NCBI RefSeq assembly: GCF_030551255.1
Contig: NZ_CP130630.1
Coordinates: 2,647,501 to 2,711,500, forward strand
Reading direction: 5' to 3'
Origin: Streptomyces sp. NL15-2K
GTDB lineage: Bacteria > Actinomycetota > Actinomycetes > Streptomycetales > Streptomycetaceae
Length of the DNA stretch: 64,000 nt
Position numbers and translations under genes: made by a program. The notes beneath the pieces are model-generated. The model searched no databases. It had not been told where the DNA came from and saw only the letters and a program-made list of their open reading frames with translations. Shown piece by piece: positions 52,229 to 60,943 of the stretch (within the stretch, counting starts at the first letter, position 1; each line of letters begins with the position of its first letter).

Positions 52229-52837
52229 TCAGCTTCCGTCTCGAAGATCGCTCGGCCAACTGGGGCGGAACTCGATGTGGTCGTACGTCACCACACAGCC
52301 CTCCCCCATCGGCGACTGCGCCATGAAACCGACCAGGGCGGCGTCGCTCTCCTTCTCGTCCCCCAGCGTGAAGAGCCGGACGAAGGTCCACCGCTCGCCG
52401 TCACAGGAGGCATGGAAGGCGAAGGCCCGCCCGGTGCGGCTCACCCGCAGCCACACCGAACTCCCCTCCACAGTGAAGGAGTTGGCGTCATCGGAGTGTC
52501 CCCGGGTGACCACCGTGCAGACGGTGGGCACGTCCGGGGAGTACTCCAGACACAACTTGGCCCAGGCCCGCTCGCCCACATGGACGTAGAGCACCCCGGC
52601 GTCGAAGGCGGCGGCGAACCCGACGGTGACGCGGGCGATCAGCTGGAAGTCGCCCTCGGGGGCGCCCAGGAGACGCGGTGCGTCGGAGGCGGGGTCGAGG
52701 GCTTCACCGGTAGGCGGCACAAACCGATCCTGCCGGGGCCCGGCCCACCCAGTGAGGACTCCGTCCTCGTAGGACCAGTTGCCGTCGGGCCCGTAGGTAC
52801 GGAGAGGAAAGGGCAGTTCGGAAAGTTCCACGTCCAT
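52229..52837 (-). CDS. DUF1349 domain-containing protein
   Basis: 202 aa, one concanavalin-like beta-sandwich domain (DUF1349, YihU/ regulation-of-enolase-like family). FDAGVLYVHVGERAWAKLCL, TRGHSDDANSFTVEG, VWLRVSRTGRAFAFHASCDG and FTLGDEKESDAALVGFMAQS are typical. ATG at 52837 with GGAG 12 nt upstream. No signal peptide; function unknown, likely carbohydrate binding. Confidence 0.85.
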   Translation of the reverse strand: MDVELSELPFPLRTYGPDGNWSYEDGVLTGWAGPRQDRFVPPTGEALDPASDAPRLLGAPEGDFQLIARVTVGFAAAFDAGVLYVHVGERAWAKLCLEYSPDVPTVCTVVTRGHSDDANSFTVEGSSVWLRVSRTGRAFAFHASCDGERWTFVRLFTLGDEKESDAALVGFMAQSPMGEGCVVTYDHIEFRPSWPSDLRDGS

Positions 52838-52870
52838 CGAGCAAATATCTCCGGCCAGGTTCGAGTAACT

Positions 52871-52985
52871 CAGGGGCGCGGGACTGTATCGATATGCGGC
52901 TCCGCCGCGTGGGCGCGACCAGCCACAACGAACCGGCAGCCCGCAATCCACCGCACCCCTACGGCGCACCCCTACGGCGCACCCC
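52871..52985. repeat. interspersed Streptomyces repeat plus 13-nt tandem duplication
   Basis: CAGGGGCGCGGGACTG then GATATGCGGCTCCGCCGCGT and GGGCGCGACCAGCCACAACG is, from memory, a dispersed intergenic repeat in Streptomyces. Next to it CACCCCTACGGCG occurs twice in tandem plus a partial third copy (52954-52985). Confidence 0.6.
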
Positions 52986-52993
52986 GCGGAGCG

Positions 52994-54577
52994 TTACCGC
53001 TCCAAACGCCCGTTGAACCGACGAGGCAACCCCAACGGGTTGTCATCCTTCAGCTCAGCCGGCAACAACGCCTCCGGCGCATTCTGATACGCAACCGGCC
53101 GCAGCCACCGCTCAATCGCCGTGCCACCAACAGAAGTGGACGTCGACGTCGTAGCCGGGTACGGACCACCGTGATGCTGGGCCGGAGCCACAGCAACACC
53201 CGTCGGCCACCCATTCACCAGCACACGCCCGGCAAGCGGCGTCAGCTCGGCGAGCAGCTCGGCGCCGCGCCCCTCACCCGCCGCTTCCTGCTCGGACAGC
53301 TGAACCGTCGCCGTGAGGTTGCCCGGCAGCCGGGACAGCACGGCCCGCGCCTCGGCGTCGTCCGCGTAGCGGGCAACCACGGTCACCGGCCCGAAGCACT
53401 CCTCCAGCAGCAGGTCGTGCTCCCCCTCCCGCGCCAGCTTCTCGGCCGGCACGGTCAGGAAGCCCGCGCTCACCGTGTGCTCGCCACCCGCCCCCGGCGT
53501 CACCGGCGACTCGACCTCCGGCAGCTCGACGCGCTCGGCGACCCCGGCGACGAAGTTGTCCCGCATACGGTGGTCGAGCAGCACACCGGCGTCGGTGTTG
53601 CTGACGGCATCCGTGAGCGACTTGACCAGGCCGTCGCCCGCCGCGCCGGACGGCACCAGCACCAGGCCCGGCTTCACACAGAACTGGCCCACACCCAGCG
53701 TCATGGACCCGGCCAGCCCCGCACCGATCGCATCCGCCCGCTCGGCGGCCGCCGCCTCCGTGACGACCACGGGGTTGAGCGACCCCAGCTCACCGTGGAA
53801 CGGAATCGGCACCGGCCGCGCGGCGGCGGCGTCGAAGAGGGCGCGTCCGCCGCGGATGGACCCGGTGAAGCCCGCCGCGGAGACCAGCGGGTGCTTGATC
53901 AGCTCGATGCCCGCCTCGAAGCCGTGGACGAGGCCCACGACGCCCTCGGGGATGCCGTGCGCGCCGGCGGCCCGCCGCAGCACCGCGGCGACCAGCTCGG
54001 ACAGGGCCGGGTGGTCGGGGTGGGCCTTGACGACGACCGGGCAGCCCGCGCCCAGCGCGCTCGCGGTGTCGCCGCCGGCGACCGAGAAGGCGAAGGGGAA
54101 GTTCGAGGCCGAGTAGACGGCGACGACGCCCAGGGGCACCTTGTAGCGGCGCAGGTCCGGGATCGGCGGCGTCGCCGTGTCGTCGGGGTGGTTGATCACG
54201 ACGTCGAGGAAGGCGCCCTCGTCGACGATGTCGGCGAAGGCCCGCAGCTGGAAGCAGGTGCGGGCGAGCTCGCCGGTCAGCCGGACCGGGCCGAGCGCGG
54301 TCTCGGCGTCGGCGGCCTCGACGAGCTGGTCCTTGGCCGATTCCAGGCCGTCGGCGGCGCCGCGCAGGAAGGCGGAGCGGACCGCGCGGTCGGCGAGGGA
54401 GTCACGCGCGTCGTGCGCGGCGCGGACGGCGGCGTCGACCTCCTGGGCTGTGGCCTCCACCGCAACCTGTTCACGCTGCTTCCCGGTTCGGGGGTCGACA
54501 CTCCAGACTGGTGCTGCTGCCACCGCGGGTCCCTCCACATATGTATTGCTGCTTGTATGGCTAGTGTTCCAGGTCAT
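52994..54577 (-). CDS. aldehyde dehydrogenase (NADP+), ketoglutarate semialdehyde dehydrogenase type
   Basis: 527 aa from the ATG at 54577. Motifs: VAVYSASNFPFAFSVAGGDT, AGFTGSIRGGRALFDAAAAR, catalytic Glu in HGELGSLNPV, catalytic Cys in GVGQFCVKPGLVLV (~305), and ECFGPVTVVARY. This subgroup oxidises 2,5-dioxovalerate to 2-oxoglutarate in sugar-acid or hydroxyproline breakdown. Divergent from an IclR regulator with a palindrome between them, so probably controlled by it. Confidence 0.9.
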   Translation of the reverse strand: MTWNTSHTSSNTYVEGPAVAAAPVWSVDPRTGKQREQVAVEATAQEVDAAVRAAHDARDSLADRAVRSAFLRGAADGLESAKDQLVEAADAETALGPVRLTGELARTCFQLRAFADIVDEGAFLDVVINHPDDTATPPIPDLRRYKVPLGVVAVYSASNFPFAFSVAGGDTASALGAGCPVVVKAHPDHPALSELVAAVLRRAAGAHGIPEGVVGLVHGFEAGIELIKHPLVSAAGFTGSIRGGRALFDAAAARPVPIPFHGELGSLNPVVVTEAAAAERADAIGAGLAGSMTLGVGQFCVKPGLVLVPSGAAGDGLVKSLTDAVSNTDAGVLLDHRMRDNFVAGVAERVELPEVESPVTPGAGGEHTVSAGFLTVPAEKLAREGEHDLLLEECFGPVTVVARYADDAEARAVLSRLPGNLTATVQLSEQEAAGEGRGAELLAELTPLAGRVLVNGWPTGVAVAPAQHHGGPYPATTSTSTSVGGTAIERWLRPVAYQNAPEALLPAELKDDNPLGLPRRFNGRLER

Positions 54578-54588
54578 CCACCAGGCTC

Positions 54589-54604
54589 GTTCGATATGCT
54601 GAAC
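54589..54604. promoter_or_regulatory. IclR-type operator-like palindrome
   Basis: GTTCGATATGCTGAAC: perfect GTTC/GAAC arms around an AT-centred 8-nt core, midway between the aldehyde dehydrogenase and IclR genes (12 nt and 65 nt from their starts). Confidence 0.5.
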
Positions 54605-54668
54605 GCTGTCTCTGATGATGAATATGCTGTTGGAGACTATTTCCCGTCGAACGAAGGGGTCAAGGGCG

Positions 54669-55442
54669 ATGTCGGCAGCCGAGACAGGCGGCGGGGCGCA
54701 GGTCAAGTCCGCGGTACGGACGGTTGAACTGCTCGAATACTTCGCCGGACGCCCCGGTATGCACTCCCTCGCGGCGGTCCAGGAGGCCGTCGGGTACCCC
54801 AAGTCCAGCCTCTACATGTTGCTGCGCACGCTCGTCGAGCTGGGCTGGGTGGAGACGGACGCGACGGGCACACGGTACGGCATCGGCGTACGGGCTCTGC
54901 TGGTCGGCACCTCGTACATCGACGGCGACGAGGTGGTCGCGGCGGCCCGGCCGACGCTGGACCGGCTGTCGGACGACACGACGGAGACGATCCACCTGGC
55001 CCGTCTGGACGGCACGAACGTCGTCTATCTGGCCACCCGCCAGTCGCAGCACTACCTGCGCCCCTTCACCCGGGTCGGCCGCCGCCTGCCGGCCCACTCC
55101 ACCTCCCTCGGCAAGGCGCTGCTCAGCACCTACACGGACGAGCAGGTCCGCAAGATGCTGCCCGAGACGCTGCCCGCGCTGACCGAGAACACCATCACCG
55201 ACCGGGAGAAGCTCATCGAGGAGCTGCACCAGGTGCGGGAGCAGGGCTTCGCCGTCGACCGCGAGGAGAACACGCTGGGGCTGCGCTGCTTCGGCGTGGC
55301 GATCCCCTATCGCACGCCGGCCCGCGACGCGATCAGCTGCTCGGTGCCGGTGGCGCGGCTGACGCCCGCGCACGAGCAGATGGTGAAGGACGCGTTGTTC
55401 GACGCCCGCGACCGGCTCACGCTCGCCACCCGGAGGCTCTGA
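54669..55442 (+). CDS. IclR family transcriptional regulator
   Basis: 257 aa from the ATG at 54669 (AAGGG upstream). Winged helix-turn-helix at residues ~10-75 (VKSAVRTVELLEYFAGRPGM, HSLAAVQEAVGYPKSSLYML), then the IclR effector domain (TETIHLARLDGTNVVYLATR, HSTSLGKALLSTYTDEQV, AVDREENTLGLRCFGVAI). It is divergent from the dehydrogenase and followed 3 nt later by a GNAT gene. Confidence 0.93.
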   Translation: MSAAETGGGAQVKSAVRTVELLEYFAGRPGMHSLAAVQEAVGYPKSSLYMLLRTLVELGWVETDATGTRYGIGVRALLVGTSYIDGDEVVAAARPTLDRLSDDTTETIHLARLDGTNVVYLATRQSQHYLRPFTRVGRRLPAHSTSLGKALLSTYTDEQVRKMLPETLPALTENTITDREKLIEELHQVREQGFAVDREENTLGLRCFGVAIPYRTPARDAISCSVPVARLTPAHEQMVKDALFDARDRLTLATRRL

Positions 55443-55445
55443 CCG

Positions 55446-55916
55446 ATGCATGTCGCGCTCCGCGAGATCCACGACAGCGACCTGCCGGTCTTCTTCCGGC
55501 AGATGAACGACCCGGAGGCCGTCCGCATGGCGGCCTTCACCGCGAAGGATCCCGCCGACTGGGACGCCTTCGACGCGCACTGGCAACGGATCCGGTCCTC
55601 GGACGACGTCGCGCGGACCGTCCTGGCGGACGGTGACGTGGTGGGCAGCGTGGCCGTGTACGGGGAGCCGGGCGAGCGCGAGGTGACGTACTGGATCGAC
55701 CGCGCGTACTGGGGCCGGGGCATCGCCACAGCCGCGCTGCGCGACCTGCTGGCCGAGGTGCCGGAGCGCCCGCTCTACGCCCGCGCCGCCGCGGACAACG
55801 AGGGGTCGCTGCGCGTCCTGGAGAAGTGCGGCTTCCGGGAGACCGCGCAGGCCCGGGGGTATGCCCAGGCCCGGGACGAGGAGATCGACGAGGTCGTGCT
55901 GACGCTGGAAGGGTGA
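55446..55916 (+). CDS. GNAT family N-acetyltransferase
   Basis: 156 aa, RimJ/RimL-like: MHVALREIHDSDLPVFFRQM, ammonium-type acetyl-CoA loop WIDRAYWGRGIATAALRDLL (~80-99), and NEGSLRVLEKCGF. Three nt after iclR, so likely co-transcribed. Substrate unknown. Confidence 0.9.
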   Translation: MHVALREIHDSDLPVFFRQMNDPEAVRMAAFTAKDPADWDAFDAHWQRIRSSDDVARTVLADGDVVGSVAVYGEPGEREVTYWIDRAYWGRGIATAALRDLLAEVPERPLYARAAADNEGSLRVLEKCGFRETAQARGYAQARDEEIDEVVLTLEG

Positions 55917-56021
55917 CTTCCGCCTCCTGAAGGCCGCGCGTATGAACACCCGATGAGAAATCCGTCGGAATTTCGGCGGAGGGGAACGCTCCGCTCGCCC
56001 TCGATCGTCTGTCCCAGTGGG

Positions 56022-57470
56022 ATGAACAAGACGATCAGGCGCGCTTCCGTCTTCACGCTGCTGCTGGTGTTCGCTCTGCTGATCAGGGCGACCTGGGTGC
56101 AGTTCTACGACGGCACAGCGCTCGCGGACAACAAGAACAACCGGCGCAACGCGATCGAGCTGTACAGCGAGCCGCTCGGCAACATCGTCGTGGGCGGAAA
56201 GTCCGTCACCGGCTCGGCGCGCACGACGAGCGGCGACCTGAAGTACAAGCGGACGTACACGGACGGCAGTCTGTACGCGGCCGTCACCGGCTACAGCTCG
56301 CAGGTGTACGGCGCGACCCAACTGGAGGGCATCTATCAGGACCTGCTCGACGGGACGGACAACCGTCTGAAGACTGTGCTGGACACGGTCACGAACAAGC
56401 GTGCCGACCCGGGTGATGTGATCACGACGATCGACCCGGCCACGCAGAAGGCGGCGTACGACGCGCTCGGCGACAAGCAGGGAGCCGCCGTCGCGATCGA
56501 CCCGGCCACCGGCAAGATCCTCGCGGTCGTCTCCACGCCGTCGTACGACCCGTCGACGATCAGCACGGGCGACACCGACGCCTGGTCGAAGCTGACCAAG
56601 GACCCCGACAAGCCGATGACGAACCGCGCGCTGCGCCAGCCGCTGCCGCCGGGCTCGACGTTCAAGCTGGTCGTCGCGGCGGCCGCGCTGGAGGACGGGC
56701 TGTACTCGTCGGTGGACGTAAGGACGGACAGCCCGAACCCGTATCCGCTGCCGCAGTCGACCGACAAGCTGACGAACGAGAACCCGTCGGCCCCCTGCGC
56801 GAACGCCTCGATCCGGGTGGCCCTGGAGTACTCCTGCAACAACGTCTTCGGGAAGATGGCCGTCGACCTGGGCCAGGACAAGGTCCGGGCGATGGCGGAG
56901 AAGTTCGGCTTCAACGACGCGACGCAGGACGTGCCGGTGCGGGCGTACGAGAGCATGTACCCGAAGGACATGGACCAGGCGCAGACGGCCCTGACGGGCA
57001 TCGGCCAGTTCGACGTGACGGCGACCCCGTTGCAGATGGCCATGGTGTCGGCCGCCATAGCCAACGGCGGCAAGCTGGTCTCACCGCACATGGTGTCGCA
57101 GATCACCGACAGCGGCGGTGACGTCCTGGAGAACTACGACGACAACACCTCGACGAAGGAGATCGTCAGCTCCTCGACGGCCGAGCAACTGCAGTCGGCG
57201 ATGCAGACGGTGGTCGAGAAGGGCACCGGCACGAACGCGCGGATCTCCGGCGTGACGGTGGGCGGAAAGACCGGTACGGCCCAGCACGGCGAGAACAACA
57301 GCGAGACGCCGTACGCCTGGTTCACGTCGTACGGCAAGTCCGACGCGACCGGCAAGGAGGTCGCCGTGGCGGTGATCGTGGAGCAGTCGAACGCGGCCCG
57401 GTCGGAAGTCAGCGGCAACGGGCTGGCGGCACCGGTGGCCAAGGCCGTGATGGAAGCGGCGTTGAACTAG
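56022..57470 (+). CDS. class B penicillin-binding protein (transpeptidase), PbpA-like
   Basis: 482 aa from the ATG at 56022; the longer frame starts in unrelated sequence. N-terminal membrane anchor (residues ~8-25), dimerisation domain, then transpeptidase domain with SxxK as STFK (~213), SxN as SCN (~271) and KTGT (~416). DD-transpeptidase for cell-wall crosslinking. The stop codon TAG is part of the CTAG duplicated by a MITE-like element that starts directly at the gene end. Confidence 0.93.
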   Translation: MNKTIRRASVFTLLLVFALLIRATWVQFYDGTALADNKNNRRNAIELYSEPLGNIVVGGKSVTGSARTTSGDLKYKRTYTDGSLYAAVTGYSSQVYGATQLEGIYQDLLDGTDNRLKTVLDTVTNKRADPGDVITTIDPATQKAAYDALGDKQGAAVAIDPATGKILAVVSTPSYDPSTISTGDTDAWSKLTKDPDKPMTNRALRQPLPPGSTFKLVVAAAALEDGLYSSVDVRTDSPNPYPLPQSTDKLTNENPSAPCANASIRVALEYSCNNVFGKMAVDLGQDKVRAMAEKFGFNDATQDVPVRAYESMYPKDMDQAQTALTGIGQFDVTATPLQMAMVSAAIANGGKLVSPHMVSQITDSGGDVLENYDDNTSTKEIVSSSTAEQLQSAMQTVVEKGTGTNARISGVTVGGKTGTAQHGENNSETPYAWFTSYGKSDATGKEVAVAVIVEQSNAARSEVSGNGLAAPVAKAVMEAALN

Positions 57471-57668
57471 TGCCGCGGCAGGCAACGTTTGCCCGTCAAG
57501 GAGCGGCGTCCGGTGCGTGCTCTCGGCGTGCCGGGCGCAGGCCCTCGTACTGGACGTACTTGGGTCTGTGCCCGGTGCGGCGAGTGGGGGCACCTCCCAC
57601 GCCTTTAGGGCAGTGGGGGAGCGTGCCGGGCGTCGCGACGGGGCAAACGTTGCCTGCCGCGGCACTAG
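57467..57668 (+). mobile_element. 198-bp MITE-like element, copy 1 (CTAG-flanked)
   Basis: Perfect terminal inverted repeats of ~28 bp (TGCCGCGGCAGGCAACG... / ...CGTTGCCTGCCGCGGCA) flanked by CTAG on both sides (57467-57470, 57665-57668). The interior folds into a hairpin at ~57526-57576 and a second around GGCACCTCCCACG at ~57589-57627. No coding capacity of its own. The first CTAG contains the PBP stop codon. It sits between convergent genes. Confidence 0.85.
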
Positions 57669-57682
57669 TGCCCCGACAGCTG

Positions 57683-57714
57683 CTGGGGGCAGCCCCGAGA
57701 CGGGCTGCCCCCAG
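57683..57714 (-). terminator. terminator downstream of the NCS2 permease gene
   Basis: Perfect 13-bp stem CTGGGGGCAGCCC / GGGCTGCCCCCAG with a 6-nt loop, 4 nt from the permease stop. Being symmetric it may also stop PBP transcripts. Confidence 0.8.
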
Positions 57715-57717
57715 GCC

Positions 57718-59175
57718 TCACTTGGCGCCCAGGATCTGCTCGATCGGGTCGATCGCGAAGTACACCAGGAACAGCGCCGAGGTCCCCCACAGCAGCCAGT
57801 GGATCTCCTTGGCCTTGCCGAGGACCGTCTTGATCACCACGTAGGCGAGGAAGCCGGCGCCGATGCCGTTGGTGATGGAGTACGTGAACGGCATCACGGC
57901 GATGGTGAGGAACGCCGGGATGGCGATCTCGTACTTGTCCCAGTCGATGTGCTTGACCTGGGTCATCATCAGGAAGCCGACCGCGACCAGGGCGGGGGCG
58001 GCCGCCTGGAGCGGGACGATGGTGAGCAGCGGGGTCAGGAACAGGGCGAGGGCGAAGAGGCCACCCGTGACCAGGTTGGAGAAGCCCGTGCGCGAGCCCT
58101 CCCCCACGCCCGCCGCCGACTCGATGTAGGAGGTGGCGGAGGAGGACGAGGCCGCGCCGCCCGCGACCGCCGCGGCACCGTCGATGAGCAGCACCCGGCC
58201 GAGGTTGGGAACCTTGCCCTCCTCGTCGAGGAGTCCGGCCTCCGCACTGATGCCGACGACCGTGCCCATGGTGTCGAAGAAGTCGGACAGGATCAGCGTG
58301 AAGATGAGCAGGACGACGGTGACGACGCCGACGCCGGGTGCGTCGAAGGCGCCGAACAGGCTGAAGTGACCGATGAGCCCGAAGTCGGGGGTGTCGACCA
58401 CCTTGTCGGGCCACTCCGGCGTGGTCAGGCCCCAGGCCTTGATGTCGGCGATCGAGTTGATGATCATCGCGAGGATCGTCATGGTCACGATGCTGATCAG
58501 GATGGCGCCCTTGACCTTGCGGGCGAGCAGTCCGATCGTCAGCAGAACGCCGAGGCAGAAGACGAGAATCGGCCACCCGACGAGGGTGCCGGTGCCGCCG
58601 AGCTGGACCGGGACGGTGGTGTTCACGACGTCCGGGATCCGGGTGACGAAGCCGGCGTCGACGAACCCGATGAAGGCGATGAACAGGCCGATGCCGACGC
58701 TGATCGCCTGCTTGAGGGGCTGCGGGATGGCGTGCATGACGGCCTCGCGCAGTCCGGTCACCACCAACACGCAGATCAGCAGGCCTTCGAGGACGACCAG
58801 GCCCATCGCGTCGTCCCAGCTCATCTGCGGGGCGATCTGGAAGGCGACGACCGCGTTCAGTCCGAGGCCGGCGGCGAGCGCGAGGGGCAGGTTGCCGCCC
58901 ACGCCCATGATGACGGTCATGACGGCGGCCACCAGAGCGGTGGCGGTGGTCAGTTGGACGGCGTCCAGCTGGTGACCGAACTTGTCCTTCGCGCTGCCGA
59001 GGATGATGGGATTCAGGACAAGGATGTAGGCCATCGTGAAGAAGGTGGCGAAGCCGCCGCGTATCTCACGGCCGAAGGTGGATCCCCGCGCGGAGATCTT
59101 GAAGAACCGGTCGACGCTGTTCGCCGCCGGTGGCGGGGCACTTGCCCGGCCGGCCACCTTCTGCGATTCGGACAT
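57718..59175 (-). CDS. NCS2 family permease (AzgA-type purine transporter)
   Basis: 485 aa, about 12-14 membrane helices. AzgA-like signatures: GFATFFTMAYILVLNPIIL near the N-terminus, GLGLNAVVAFQI, FFDTMGTVVGISAEAGLLDE (substrate-site TM8 region), SSSSATSYIESAAGVGEGSR, and GFLMMTQVKHIDW. Likely uptake of adenine, guanine or hypoxanthine with protons. Divergent from the ECF sigma gene across a 283-nt region with an A/T-rich stretch near 59200-59280. Confidence 0.92.
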   Translation of the reverse strand: MSESQKVAGRASAPPPAANSVDRFFKISARGSTFGREIRGGFATFFTMAYILVLNPIILGSAKDKFGHQLDAVQLTTATALVAAVMTVIMGVGGNLPLALAAGLGLNAVVAFQIAPQMSWDDAMGLVVLEGLLICVLVVTGLREAVMHAIPQPLKQAISVGIGLFIAFIGFVDAGFVTRIPDVVNTTVPVQLGGTGTLVGWPILVFCLGVLLTIGLLARKVKGAILISIVTMTILAMIINSIADIKAWGLTTPEWPDKVVDTPDFGLIGHFSLFGAFDAPGVGVVTVVLLIFTLILSDFFDTMGTVVGISAEAGLLDEEGKVPNLGRVLLIDGAAAVAGGAASSSSATSYIESAAGVGEGSRTGFSNLVTGGLFALALFLTPLLTIVPLQAAAPALVAVGFLMMTQVKHIDWDKYEIAIPAFLTIAVMPFTYSITNGIGAGFLAYVVIKTVLGKAKEIHWLLWGTSALFLVYFAIDPIEQILGAK

Positions 59176-59458
59176 GACTGCTGCTCCTTGGTGCCTGAAT
59201 GAACGGTGTGCGGATGCTGGCTGGATTGTTCCCTCGTTGAATCTGTTTCAGGTTTTCTCCGTGTTACGGAATCGGCTTCGGCCTTCAGACTGTGAGCGTC
59301 GGACCTGCAGACAGTGTTCGAAGACCCGTACGAACCAAGCAGTCCATCACTGCTACGCTTCCGGATCTCGTCCGGGCCCCCTCCGGATGATCACATGTCA
59401 GCCACATGACACGCACAGGCGCCGGGGGCGCCCGAGCCGCCGTGAGGAGAGGTCGCCC

Positions 59459-60022
59459 GTGGGCACAGTCGTCGACGACGCCGCCTCCGTGGAATTCCAC
59501 GCCTTCTTCGAGCGTCACTACGCCGAACTGTCCCGCCTCGCCCATCTGCTGACCGGCGAGGCGGACGCCGCCGACGATCTGGCTGCGGACGCGCTGCTGG
59601 CCCTGTGGCACCGCTGGGACCGGGTGCGCGATGCCGACCATCCGGTGGCGTACGCGCGGGGGGTCGTGGCCAATCTGGCCCGCACCCGGATCCGCAGCGC
59701 GGTCCGCGAACGGCGGCGCGTGGCGCTGTTCTGGTCGCAGCGCGAGGAGCAGGCCGAGAACCCGGACGTGGCGGGGGTCGTCGACGTCCAGGAGGCGTTG
59801 CGTAGACTCCCGTTCCGCAAACGCGCCTGCGTGGTCCTGCGGCACGCCTTCGACCTCTCGGAAAAGGACACCGCGCTCGCCCTGGGCGTCTCGGTCGGTA
59901 CGGTGAAGAGCCAGACCTCCAAGGCGATGGCCGAACTGCAGCGTTCGCTCGGGACGCAGGCAGCTCCGCACAAGGTGCACGCGGCGATGGCGCGCACCGG
60001 CGACGCCGGAAGGGACCGATGA
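59459..60022 (+). CDS. ECF sigma factor (SigE family)
   Basis: 187 aa from a GTG at 59459 with GAGGAGAGG upstream; the frame to 59036 is antisense to the permease. Region 2: FHAFFERHYAELSRLAHLLT and LAADALLALWHRWDRV; region 4: LPFRKRACVVLRHAFDLSEK, DTALALGVSVGTVKSQTSKA. ATGA overlap with the membrane partner gene. Confidence 0.92.
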   Translation: MGTVVDDAASVEFHAFFERHYAELSRLAHLLTGEADAADDLAADALLALWHRWDRVRDADHPVAYARGVVANLARTRIRSAVRERRRVALFWSQREEQAENPDVAGVVDVQEALRRLPFRKRACVVLRHAFDLSEKDTALALGVSVGTVKSQTSKAMAELQRSLGTQAAPHKVHAAMARTGDAGRDR

Positions 60023-60867
60023 CCATGCGGCGGGACGTGCACGAGGAGCTGCGCGCCCGGCTGCACGAGGCGGCTGGGGCACACGAGCCCGACCGCGCGC
60101 GCATCCTGGCGCGGGTCGAGCGCGGCATGACCGAACAGACCCGCCCCGACCACCGGGCGACCCGTCCACCGGTGTTCGGCTGGGTGCGGGTGGTGAGCGC
60201 CACGGCGGCGGTCGCGGGCGTGCTGGGGATCGGCGGATACGCGGTCGCCTCCGCGGTGAAGGACGAGGTCAGCCCGCAGAAGGTCGCGGTCACGGCGACC
60301 CCCGGCCCGTCGCCGGACGCGACGAGCCGCGCGCCCGAGCCGCCGGTGGACCCGAAGCCGAGCTCCCGGGAGCCCGAGCCGAGCAAGCCGCCCGTGCGGA
60401 CGCCGAGTACGTCGGTCACCGCGGCGCCGCCGGCCGCCGGAACCGAGGACGGCCCGCTGTGGTCGGACGGCTCGGTGGACCCGCACAGCAACGACTTCTG
60501 GGCGCAGAGCAACATCACTCTCAAGACCTCCGAGCAACTGACCTCCCTCACGGTCGAGCTGAAGGTCGCGCAGACCGGCGGTGTCACCAACGCCGGCGCC
60601 TGGCGGTCGCTGCCGGAGAACGACTTCACTCTGACGGTCGGCGAGCGGGACGGCTTCCTCGTCTACACCTGGGTGCTCAAGGAGGGCCGTACGGTCCCCA
60701 AGGGCGAGTGGGTGTTCGCCGGGCAGTACAACCACCAGCGCGGCGGCCGGGACGCGGGTGACGACACCTACACGGCGACGGCGGCAGCCGGGTCCGAACA
60801 GGCCGCCGTGAAGGGCGACTTCGCGGCGCGCGACGACAACGACTCGTCCGACGACTCGGACTCGTAG
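60019..60867 (+). CDS. membrane-anchored putative anti-sigma partner with extracytoplasmic domain
   Basis: 282 aa. Residues 1-~50 are a charged helical cytoplasmic part (MRRDVHEELRARLHEAAGAH) that could bind sigma; ~53-75 a membrane helix (VSATAAVAGVLGIGGYAVAS); ~85-140 a Pro/Ser/Thr-rich linker; ~145-260 an outer beta domain (TLKTSEQLTSLTVELKVAQT) rich in aromatic residues; the tail is Asp/Ser-rich. Overlaps the sigma gene by 4 nt. Proximity to pectate lyases suggests the pair senses plant polysaccharide, an inference. Confidence 0.78.
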   Translation: MTMRRDVHEELRARLHEAAGAHEPDRARILARVERGMTEQTRPDHRATRPPVFGWVRVVSATAAVAGVLGIGGYAVASAVKDEVSPQKVAVTATPGPSPDATSRAPEPPVDPKPSSREPEPSKPPVRTPSTSVTAAPPAAGTEDGPLWSDGSVDPHSNDFWAQSNITLKTSEQLTSLTVELKVAQTGGVTNAGAWRSLPENDFTLTVGERDGFLVYTWVLKEGRTVPKGEWVFAGQYNHQRGGRDAGDDTYTATAAAGSEQAAVKGDFAARDDNDSSDDSDS

Positions 60868-60943
60868 AGAAACTCCGCAGACGCGGCAACCCTTTCCCCA
60901 CCCGTGGCGACCAGGAAACGCAAAGTTCCTCCCACGCAAGGAA

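Noticed and set aside
57517..57700. Hypothetical proteins encoded within the MITE-like elements
   Set aside because: All frames across these elements are open because of their composition; the terminal inverted repeats and hairpins explain the sequence, and such ORFs are known spurious calls.
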